64,000 bases of DNA from Lycocorax pyrrhopterus obiensis (taxonomy: Eukaryota > Chordata > Aves > Passeriformes > Paradisaeidae), in assembly GCA_014706295.1 (NCBI GenBank), contig JACSVZ010000004.1:86807047-86871046 (forward strand), in the 5' to 3' direction. The translations under genes and the position numbers were made by a program. Positions 39,401-51,400 of this stretch are shown one piece after another; the first letter of the stretch is position 1, and each line of letters opens with the position of its first letter. A model generated the notes under the pieces. That model was given only the letters and a program-made list of their open reading frames with translations, made no database searches and had not been told where the DNA came from.

Positions 39401-42400
39401 AGACACACAGACACTCCCAGCTGTGAGGATATCCTCGCAGAGGATAACTGTGAGCTCAGCTGGAGCTAACAGCTGGAACAATTAGTGGGATTACACTCTG
39501 TTGTAGATCTACCTGCTTCCGTACACCTAGTGCGTATTCATCAAACGGATTCACCCCAGCTTGTGCTCAGAGGTTTCTCGGCTACCTGCAGCTTGTCACA
39601 GGCTCTCTTCTACATTTATAAAACTGTCAGGCTGACAGTGTTTGATACCTCGCAAATTAAAGTCACTGAAGCTGAACTAATCTCAGTTCTGGTATACTTA
39701 CAGATAAACCCTGCCAATTATTTGTTTATCTAAATACTCAGCACTGCAAAACTCCTCAGTAGGAAATACATGATAACACTACAATTTAAGATGAAATTTC
39801 AAAAGTTTTGGGTCAAGCCCAATTTTATTGTATCTCACAAGAACAGTTCTATATTTCTAGCTTTCTCTTCCATAAAAACCCCACAACTTAGCTCCAAAGT
39901 TCCACACTGATGAAAGTAAATCCTTATCTTCCCACATGAATCACTTTTCAAATTAAAGTGCAGGGAGCAATATTTTCAATTATGTGATTCTGTAAGGTCA
40001 TTGATATAAGTTGCATAGGATAAAGTCAAAACCAGGCTGAAAATGTGTAATTAGGTAGGTATCGTATAATGCATTTAAACCCTGATGGTATGCACTAGCC
40101 AAACTCTCACTCAAGACCAGGATCCACACACCAGGATCCAATTATTAATTAAGACCACCTCAACCTAAGGTGCTCATCAACCTCCTACAAACAGCTGTGG
40201 CTGCAGGGCGGGCACAAGCCCTATAAATCAGACCCTGGGAGGAGCCAAAGGTTGAGGTGGTTGTTCCTGGTTGCTGTGTGCTGCTGGAGCTCTGCTCTGA
40301 GAAATCATGATCCACGACTCAGAAGACTGCGAGCTCCGGCACAGGTAGGCCTATTAGAAATTTGGACAAATTTTATTTGATTTATTACTTTTTGATGTCG
40401 TTTCCAAAATGAGATCAAATTCTGGCCCCATCTAAGCTTACAGGAAAAGTCTCATTAGCTTTTATATGGTTCTGACTCTGCCCACATCACATCTTGTTAA
40501 CAGAGTTGTATCAGCCCAGAGATGACTCTGTGGGCCTGTTCCCTCCTGAGATTGTGAATGTGTTTAAATCCAGTCAAGATTTTTACATAATCCTGGTATC
40601 ACATTTTTCCACCAAAAGCTGGAATAATATTTCAACTTCCGTGGTTCTATTTATTTGCAAATATATTTGAATATATGTATGTATGTTTAGATTTATTATT
40701 TATTGTGAAAGACTCCTTCTATTAAAGCAATCTTATCCAATGGGATGGCTTGCAATGCTGCTGAATAAAATAGAGAAATCCAACTGGTTTTTTGAACAGT
40801 AAGCTGTATTTTGAAGTATAAAACTAAGAAAAAGCTGGAGACATACTGAGTTTCTTCTGAGCATGTTCATGTTCTGAGCATGTAGATGGCCATTCATTTC
40901 ATCTAGTGAAAGAGTTCTGTGTATCTTTCAATGACAAACTAAGTAAAGGATTCTTCTGAGATTTTAATGTAGAGACATCAGCAGATTTTATCTCATGTTT
41001 TTCAAGCAGAAAATAGCCAAGATGCAAATGTCTTCAAAAGTCTTCACACACGTGAAAGGCTATATTTGACAACTTAACTGTTTTGCCTCTGTGCCCTGAA
41101 TTCTTCTTGGGATTTGATTTCATTAAAGATAAATATTTTGTGAAGATGATAACTCCCATTGCAGCCTGAGTAATGCACATTTATTAGCATATGAATCTAG
41201 GACACTGGGTTAGATTTTTGGCAGTGGGATTTATGAAACAATTTGCAATGTGGCTTTTACCATCAGGCAGATATCCTGAATCAAATTCTTCCTCTTGACC
41301 TGGCTTCCTATGAGACTTTTATGGCTTAGAGTTCCCATCTAATGTACATGACAGCTACAAGAGAAAGAATATTTTATTGTATGGTGTAGGCTGGTCAGCA
41401 TTCTTTTTATTTTTCTAAGGCCATCCAAAGTTCTGTTAAGACTTCAAGGAGATGTTTTTGGAAAGTATTCAGACTTCAATGTGAACAGAATTAACTGGAT
41501 GCAGGCTGCTTCTTGCAAATATTTATCTGAATCTCTGAGTGAAATGTATAACGCATTTTACCCACTGAAAGGGTCTTCAGTTAGAACTAGTCACAAGGGG
41601 GAAATATCTCACATTTTGCATTTTCTCACTTAGTGCAGTATTTCTTGTATTATGACTTGCATTATTTAACCACTGGAGTCTTGCTCCAACTAGGGATTCA
41701 GGCTCCCTCTGTAATTGGCAAGGAGAAGTCAATACTTTCAGCAAATGCAGTCCAAAAAGATTGGACTACTCTTCCTTTGAGGGTTCCTGACTTTCTTCTC
41801 TGGCTACACAGAGCACTTGGATGACATGCATGATTCTTAAGTAATTTTAATGCTAGCGCTACAGCCAAATGCTTAATTTTGCACATACAGGTCTCAGGAA
41901 TCCCATTCCCTTAATCCATTTTTATACTTCCCAGGTTGCCCACTTCAGCAATAGTTGAAGGATGGAGAGGTTAGAAGTCACTTCATTTTCTACTGCATGC
42001 AGAGATTGAATTATTTTTTTCACAGTTGAAAGTGTTCTGTATGAACAGTTCTGGGAACTAATTTGTAGTAATGTCTGGAGAATCATAATCTGCCCTGCAC
42101 AAGGTAGGTCATTCTCATTAGAGGTGATATCTGTGCATTAAGCTCTTTAGTGTTCTCACTCTGTAACTGGGCCCCTCAAAAGGAAATATAAAATAATATT
42201 ATTTCAGCAATGAAAACATTTGTATATTAATTCAATATCCTTTAACTTTATGTTGCTTAACTTCTTACTTTTAATGCATGGAAATAAAAGCAGCTGCAGC
42301 TCTTCAGCCCATGGGATACTGTGTGCCCTTCTGTTGTATGAGAAGGTAGAGTCTGATGGAGTGTAACACAAGCCCCTTCTCAGACCACCACTTACTGTGG

Positions 42401-45400
42401 CTTCTAATTTTGTTGCTGTAACTACTACAGAAAGCCAAGAGAGATAGAAGTAGGTGTGACATCAAAGCTAATAATTGTATTACACATTATGACTACTACT
42501 CTCTAATGACTGTACAGAGAGTCAGGCTCTGGCAGGCTTAATAGCCTAATTTTCCCCAATTATAATACAGTGATTGTGAGACATCTATTTCAAAACCATT
42601 TATCAAAGTAATTGGTTCAGTCTGATTAACTTTGTTTTCTGGATATACAAGCTAAGCCAAACAGGTAGGGAGATATCCAGACTGAATGGAGGAGCAACAG
42701 GTCAAGCTCACCTGCCTGAAACCACCTGAGGGACCCAACCTTTGGTCTTTTCTATCCTACGTGAGGGTTATTTCAAGAGTAGTTCTGTGGAAATCATGGA
42801 GTGACTTGCCCAAACTCACCATTAATTGCAGAAGAATGGAGCTGTGCTCCGGAATTCTTTTCGCCTGGCATTTCTCTATTTACCCAGTGAAAACCCTTCT
42901 TCTGAATAGAAATTCGACCTGAATATTGGAAAGAAAATATCTATTCAAAATATTACTTTAAAATAATAATATAAGTGAATGTTCCGTGATATTTTGCTAA
43001 CAGGCACAGAATTTATAAAGGGATCTTTTTAAAAATACTGTTTACTGATACTTGATGAACAAATTGAATGAGTGCAAAAGAGTTCTTCCTTTTCCATCTC
43101 AGTTAAACCTCCCCTGTAGTTTTTCTTGTGGGTGACAAGCACACTTTGAAAATATTCTCTGCTATAAAACAGCTTATATTCTCTTTTCACATAAACTGTT
43201 TTAAAAATAGGCCCACCAAAAGAATTGGGTCCACCAAACCAATATAGAAGTGCTGAGAAAGGGGTAGTAGTCTGAAGCGATTTCCACAAGGCAGAGTTTA
43301 TTCTCCAGCTGCATTGCTAGACCTCAACAATTTCTTTCACAAAGGCCTGTCCTCGTAGTGGGCATAATTTCATTAATATATCTGAAAATACACATCTTCT
43401 GTTGAAATGAAAAATAGAATGTTTACTTAAGTAGTATAGTTTACAGAGCAGGAGGCTGAACCATACAAGGATACGTCTGGTCACCCACATGAATGGCAAG
43501 ACGAGAAATTTTTATTCTTTTGTAATGAAAACAATATAAGAAAGATATGCAGCCTGGAACAGTCCATTGTTATTGTCCAAATAACAATGGACTAAACCTA
43601 CCTGTAATTTGGTTATTTTCTGTGAGATCCAAAAGTACAACCTGGAGTTAAAATATTTTGGAAACTTAAATTTTTTCTTTTCCTCATTGGCATTTTTGCT
43701 TATTCCTGTTGAGACAGTGATCCTACATTGGCAATGATCCACACTGTGCTTCTGCTTCATACAGCAGCAGTCAGTCACCATTCTTGCCTTTTCCTGAGTC
43801 TGCAGCAAATGCAATCCTGTGAGCACAGCCTCGAGAGCAAACACTTGTAGCAAAGGCAGTGCCATGCAAGAGTAGGAAGACAAGATGGTGTAAACACCGC
43901 TTGTGGGTCTGTCCACACCTGTTCCGGAGGCAAAGATCCCTTTTCCAAACACTGGGCATTGGCCTATTCAGAAAGGTTTCAGTGTTTAAGATCACTGCCA
44001 TTGTAAGAGTGAACGTCAGCCAGATCACCACCAGGCCAGAGGGGTAAGTCAGCAGATGGGGTTGGGTGGGCGCTGCAACAGAGTAGTCACTCCACATCTC
44101 TGAACTGCCATGCAGAGAATGGCATTAAAAACATGCCTTATAATAAAACCCATAATCATCACCATCATCAGTTTAGCTACATTACAACTGGCATCTAGAC
44201 AAAAAGATAAAAGCAATATTAACAATAACCTGCAAGTGTTCTGTAGAGCAGGTACTGATCATCCAAAGGCTCTGGATGCCCACATTCTTTTTGTTTAACT
44301 GCCAGGAAATTGTTGTACCACACGAGCAACATAAGCTTCTCTTCTTTAGTCCCAATTAGGTAAGGGAAGTTTCAATCACAAAAACCCTCAAACCATTTTA
44401 TCCTGAGACTGCTTCAGGGAATGGCAAAAGCTTGTCAGCAATTATTTGATTATTCGGACATGAGGATCATCTTTTTCCTTTGCAGGTTAAGAAATAACTA
44501 ACACTAATAATGATGTGTTCACTCATTTGGACCATTAAATTCAGCCATAAAGCAAACAAGTAAATAATATTCATCAGCAAAATCACTGCTAGAAATCTAA
44601 AGTCTAAGTGTGTTCCACTATCCTTGTCCAGGGGAATTATACGAGTTTTTAATATTTTTCTCGGAGTCTGGATTTGAGTAGTGATTAACTAAACTAAGAG
44701 CAGTGTTTCAGCAACTTGATTTTAATTTTTGGGTAGCCTTTGAGTGACACGAAAAAAAATTACACCCTTATCAGCGGTACCATTTTGGTTGCTGGAACTA
44801 AAAGAGTAGCTACTTCATTCAATGAATTACATGCACGCAATCCATATGTTTTCAAAATACAGTCCATCAGATAAAACTATGAAAGAGCCATTTCTTTTCA
44901 TTGAAATCTTTAGATATTGTTTGCTCTCCCAAATTAGTTTAAGAATATATATAATTGTAGAATGTAGATGTAGAAGATAACTGGCATAGGGCATGATGCA
45001 CTTGTGAGTAACATATCCTAAGAGGATTTATATTGCAAAATAGTTGATGTGATAGATCAGAGATTTGAGGAGAACACTTTGATCTTTGATGTGGTTGATG
45101 GACCAGATGTCTGCATGCAGCTGGAGCACTGCAGAGGCTGCAGATGAACCTTTAGGTTCAGTTTTACGCTGCAGGAGACCATGAACCACCCTTTGATAGA
45201 GAACCACCCTGTGATGTGACCCATGACACAGTAAGTGGGGACAAACAGGAGGTTTGCTTTGAAGGCACGTTGCAGATTCAGAGTAAAACATTAATACTTG
45301 CTCCCATATTGCCATTTATTGCATTAACAATTCTCTTAACCAAAGGCTTGGCAAGGACATGTATATTTAACAAAAATAAGTAGCTGATTAAGCACATGAA

Positions 45401-48400
45401 AGCCATTACTGGTTCTGAGAAAGTACCTACCTATCTGAATTACACCCAGTGCTTTTACTGAAGACAAAATCCTAAAGCCTTCATTCCTATTTAGCATCCT
45501 ACTTAAATAATTGAAGTTATTTTTTGTGGAATGAAGTCTGTTGCTAAATCTGTTTAAGGTTTAATAATATTTAGACTCCAAGAAGAAAAGAAAGAAAACC
45601 AAAATGCTCTTTCATATTATTTGCAGAAACAATGTACAAAAGTACAACATTAGGCCAATGACAGGAAAACTTTGGACTTTTCTAGTCTGCATATTGATAT
45701 AGACTCCAGAAATTATTTCTTTATTTCAGAAAATTCAAGTAATGAGACATGTAGTCAATTTCATTGGTTTACTACTATTATAATTTTTTCCCCAAACCAG
45801 AGGAAGAAAACTGAATGTCCAGTTTGTATTTTGATTTGGATTTTAAAAAACCCACAGCTATAGATCTTGCTGCAACCAGTGGTAGCAAAGATATAGTAAA
45901 GATTTGGCGTAAAGTAGCATCTTAATTCTCTTTAAAACTAATTATTCTGTAAAGTTGTATGTGTTACTCACGTAAGTCACTGAAGCAGGATTTGCTGTGC
46001 AGCATGTGATGGAAGAGCTCGCACAAAGGCTGCTCCACGGGAGGCAAATTCTGGCAGGTGCACTCCGTGTGCAGCATCGTGCCCCAGTTGCTGATGTAGG
46101 CTGCTTTGCAATCAGCATTGGCAGAACAGGGCATGTCATCTTTGATTAAAGTTTCAAGACAAGCTTCATCCTCATAGCATTTTTTTGTCACATGTCTCCA
46201 ACACTTTGACTGAAAAGTTGTGTATTTTTTCCTGGTGGGGGGAAAAAAAGGGGGGAAAAAAAAGAAGTATACGATGACACTTTAACAATTACAATTGTGA
46301 TTTCATAAAAGGAGATTTAAGGAACACCACTAAAAGAGAGTGTATTTCCAAGGTACCACTTAAGCCTTAAAAATCACAATATTCAGAGATGGCTGACATA
46401 AATTCTGCTCTGATTTTGAGAAAAAGCAACTGCACTTCTAACCAGCATCTGTAGAGATTTTCCTAGAGTCCAGTAAAAAACAGTGTGAATTCCAACAGTC
46501 TCAGATACTCAGAGAAGAAATGTGAATACAGGAATTAGACCAGTCATCACAATGAAACTCCACCAGGGGCTGTTCCAGTGGATCAGGTTTTGAGCAGTGT
46601 GAAAGAAGAATAAACATTCAACTTATTTTACATTAAATAATCAGCATCCAATGTCAACCCCTTGCCCCCCCTGAATGCTAACAAAATACAAAATGTCCAA
46701 GGCTCAGGAAAAAGTAGAAGTAATTCAGTTGAACTTAAATTGATAACAGAGAGAAATTACATGAAGAATTAACTTGTTTCCCAGTTGAATAATCTCAAAT
46801 TATTTCCATTTATTTGCTGTTAGGATGGAATAAAATTGGCCTTCTATGCACTGTATATGACAATAGAAAATATCCATTAAAAATTAACTAAAAAAAATGT
46901 GGATATTAATTAAAAACAAATCTATCACATTAAATTTTAGGGGATGATAAAGGTAAAGTCCTGTATATTGTACATTAAGGTATTAAAATATTCTTCCTTA
47001 ATCATAGAAATAGGTTATTAATTTGCTGTTGATATTGTGCAGTAGCTACAAGCATGTCACATGGAAAAGCATGGACTGTTGCAATACTGGCTAGAAAACT
47101 TCTGTAAATATTTTCATTATCAAGCAAAGGTTTCAAAGCAGATGCCACCTCTGTTCTAATGGAATTCTTTTTATTCACCTCTTGATTTATGGACGTGACT
47201 AGCCGTAATTCACAGACTAATTTTGGTAATTATATGCACTTATTGTCAGTGCCAGGAAACATTATTGTTCCCAAAATGATGGGGAATTCAGCACTTTTCA
47301 GTTATGATATTACATGCCTATACATGTATGGACGTGCATTTGTAGCCCAGTTCTTTGCCCATTCTCACTGACATCAATCTGAATAATCTGCACGAAACCA
47401 AACTCATCTCCTGGCCTCCTGGTTTGTTGACTGAAGGTTAATTTGACACAGCTTTGAGGTAAAATTCAGATCTAATTCACAAGCTCACTACACTGAAAAC
47501 CAAAGTGGGCCGACTGACCATCCATAAAAGGTGGCGATGAAGTTGAGCTACAAATATGGGTAATCCTGTTGCGTGTTTTATCAATATAAAACAAAACTTT
47601 GAAAGAGCATTGTCCTTCCTGAGTTTGGTGATCTGTGCATGTTTCAGGCCAGCTTTTTGCAAGTATCCTTGAGATGAAGAGAATAAGATGAAAGTTTTTT
47701 GAACAGGCCAAGTTGGTTGCATGGCTGTTGGTACAACGGGTCAGACTCTGCCCTCGAAAGGTAATTACTTTAACCAAACAAACTTTGTCTGGTCTGCTGC
47801 ACAACTTGGGCAAATTGCTAGAGGGCAAAGGTGCAGACAGGCAGGTGTTATCTGAACAAAGTGGTAATGAAAATATGCAATAACATAGTTTGTCCAGCAG
47901 AAAAGGTGTTAAGTCTCATGATACAGGCGTAAGAAAAGCCCACATTAGATTCCAGACCTTTCTGAAATTGAATCGTTTCAGTTTACTTGTGGAATTACTT
48001 CTGGAATTACCACAGCTGATGCAAACATCTGTGAAGATGTCAAACACAGCAGATACAGTGCAGAAAATAATTTTGTTATAGATGAGATATAGAGAGTATA
48101 TATAAAAATGGTTTGACCAAATCATTATTCAAAAACACTCCACTGGGCAAAATACTTCTACTCACCTGCACAATTCATTCTCTTCACACATGTGGATTAC
48201 ATTCAGACATGATGGGGGAGGAACTGCAGCAACTGCACAGGGCTTGCCATGGAGAAGTTCTTTGGCTCTGTGGCAGGATTCATCATGCTGGATACAGTCA
48301 CAAAATATCATCATTTGGGCAACTTCAAAAGGCATGTTTCGATAGAAGAATCTTATGGCTGCTTGGCATCCTTCCATGTTGCACTTCTTATTTACTAAGC

Positions 48401-51400
48401 AAACTTTAAGGTACAGGGACAACTGTTTGTTGCACACTTCATCTTCAACACACTGCCTGTTCACATCCAAACAGCTTCTGTTTGTTGTGTACACTAAAAA
48501 GAATAACAGTTTTTAAAATAAAATCCCAAGAAAATTTTTCTCAGGTGATGACTGGTAGGCATCCTGTCTGCAACATTCCCAGTAAATCAAGCTTGACTCC
48601 CAAAACTCTGATCCAGCTCTTCCAGCACTGCTTCTTTTAAGCCTATTGAGTAACCTTCACACTTCTGTCTTGCACCTGCTTGGACCTCATAAGCAACCCT
48701 CCTGAAACTGCTGAAATCTCCAGTGTGCAGTCTTATGCTAGGCTATGTAATAAGTGATGAAGAAGAGAATATAAATGGCATTTTTGTGCTTTTAACATCA
48801 GTTTAGAGATTTCTAGACTGTGAAATAAACCTTCCAAAAATATCTAGAAAATTCTGACCCTAAAATGCTTATGGGATAAGATTTGCCTCGGTAAAACAGG
48901 ATCATGACTGTTACCTGGTTTACATTTACATTACCTGATTGTTACCTGTTACATTTTTGGATTCTTTTCTACCCAGTACCTTAACTGAAAATATGTTGGA
49001 TCTGTTAACTCTCTGATCATTCATTTGAATGAAAAGTATTAGTTTTTATCTGGAGGTACATTGTACACTGCCCAAAAACAGAGTTAAAATTATTTTTTAG
49101 GATTCACAAGTAAATTCAGACTTACCTTGTCTGGAGAGAGCAGATAAGTCCCATTGTAATTTTGTTTCTGTACTAATATTGTCTAGAAGAAAAAGATACA
49201 GATACAGGCATAAGTGATAAATAATGTCTTAGCTTTTTACTTTAAAGTATTGGCTGTCTTGCTTGCATAGTGCCTGCAGTAAAAATAAACAAGAATGAAA
49301 CAAATTAGCTTGACCAAATAGAACCCATTAACAATTTCTAAACCCACTATTACATATATTCATAAGTTTTGGGGCCAAAGCACAGTTTATCAAAGGCTGC
49401 TGCTAACATTTTTTACATAATTATAGATCCTATGAACTCAAAAAGAGTTTTTTAGAGCTTCTCAGTGCATTATAAAGTCAGATTTCTTGTGAATAAATAA
49501 AAGCTGGAGGCCTTAATGTGTTTATCAGTGGACCAGTTTTCAACTAACTGCTTGATATGACCTAAAGTCAAGGCAAGCAGACAATTCTTGCGATTAGAAA
49601 ATTATTTTTATTGGTCTTATACTGTTTCTAGTTTAGTGAAAAACTAAAACTGACTGATTTGGATCAGGTTGTATCAAATTAACATATTGAAGGACAATAG
49701 TATTTGCACTCAGGCTATCATTTGCTGTCAGACTGTGAATTTATTTATAAATAAATAAACCTCCTAAAATGATCTTGTTTTCAATGTTGAATTGCAAGTG
49801 GGCAAGAAAAGCTTTTTCACAGACTGTGGACACTACTGTTATGTATGAAAGCTGGAATAGCACTAACCTGTGTCAGTGACCAGATTTTTCTCACCATCAA
49901 CATCAGCACTATAGTCATCATCGTTGTAGCCATTTCCACTTGCTGCTGAGGCTTGGCTCTCCTGCGAGTATTGTAAACAAGGGTTGTCAAATATTCCCTT
50001 CCATATTTTCATGCATCTCATCTGAAGCGGCTCTGAGCACGAGCACTTTCCCAGAGCTGTATTCCTCAGCTGTCTCCAGGCTAACAAACACTTTCCAGGC
50101 GTGGGGAATGTGCACCTTGCTGCAGCTGCCGGGCACGCCCGCTGGAAGCTCCTGTACGCGGCAGAGCAGCGAGGCTCCTCCCGGCAGCGCTGCTTGGCAA
50201 GGCTGCAGTCGGCCTCCAGTTCTTCAGAGCGCCTTTGGTCTTTGGGGTTTCGGCGTTGCCTAATACTCAGTTCAGCGTCTGACCTTGAGAAAGGTTGCAA
50301 ATAGTCTGTAGAAATAGGTACAAACAGCGTTATAAATCAAATGGGCGATGGATCATCATCACAGCACAAAAACTCAGGAAAAGGGTACTTGTCTTAATGC
50401 ATTACAATGAATGAAACAGCCCTTGTTTAATTCTGAGCTGTGTGTAAACATGCAATAATTTCAGTCTTACAGACTAACAAATCTTCCTCACTTGCTGTCT
50501 GCTGTTGGCTGTATAGTACAGTCCACTCTAACAGTTCAGCTGCAAAACTAGTTAAAAATCCTCACTAAAATTACTGCATAAAGAGTTTACCTTCACATAA
50601 TTTTAACTACCTACAGCTTGGACATATCATGGATTATCATCTTAAGCGAATGCATAATTTTTAAAGAGAGAATGACAATTCCAGAAGACGGTTGATTCAT
50701 TACATAAAATAGTAGTTCAAGTTAGACAGGCAGAATTACTCCTGAAAGTGCCTACCAACGCCATATGCTACCCTTTGTAGATAAACTCAACACTAGTGTA
50801 AGTCCATCCAAACTTACTATAGTGAAGAGAAATGTAATCTCAGTTGGCAAAAAAAGATATAAAATTATGTCATTTTGCTAGAAGCAAAAGCAATTGTTCC
50901 AATGACATCAACATCAGGTTTTAGATACCCATGCTTCTTGTTTGGAGCAAGGAGTTTGGGGCAGATCAGGATGTTATTACTTTCTCTGCAATAAGGCCAT
51001 ATATTCTAGTACTGTATGATGAATGCTGTTTGATGCCAGCAGGGATGGATCAGTGCCAGGAATCAGCTCTGAAACTCACTTTGCACACTCTCATTCACTG
51101 GCTGATTTTACCTCTCCTGTGTCAGCTTTGCTAACCATTATGCCAGGAGACTTTGGACCAGAAACTGCAATTTCTGCATGTACCAAGTAATTCTCAATTA
51201 CAAAGACAGGCTTTCTGCAGGGATAGGAGTTCTCAGAAAAATGAAAAATAGATTGAGGGGAGCTGGGCCCATTGATTACAACAGAATTTTTAAAAGATGC
51301 ACTGTATATATTATGCACAGCTTTACAGTGGTAACTGTTTCCCACATCCAGTAACCTCTCCTAGATGTAGTGAAGGCCCTCCTGCAACACAGTGTGACAC

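Larger units (their letters stand above)
37565..45430 (-). other. GFRAL: GFRAL intron 8 (7.9 kb)
   Basis: The largest GFRAL intron. It contains a GC-richer patch with a 12-bp palindrome (about 39330-39440), a candidate + strand TATA promoter and spliced first exon (40222-40344), a perfect 14-bp inverted repeat (43561-43593) and two overlapping - strand open frames near 43.5-44.1 kb that I could not identify. Confidence 0.8.

Noticed and set aside
43512..44097. Two overlapping - strand open frames of 146 and 108 codons, one with a hydrophobic stretch, inside GFRAL intron 8
   Set aside because: Neither resembles a known protein, they overlap in different frames, and the GFRAL phases close without them.
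46191..46231. Acceptor at the AG just before TCAAAGTGTTGG for the GFRAL D3 exon
   Set aside because: It would put the D3 exon out of frame with exon 6. The upstream AG after CCACC restores the frame and the conserved T-F-Q-S-K-C-W sequence.
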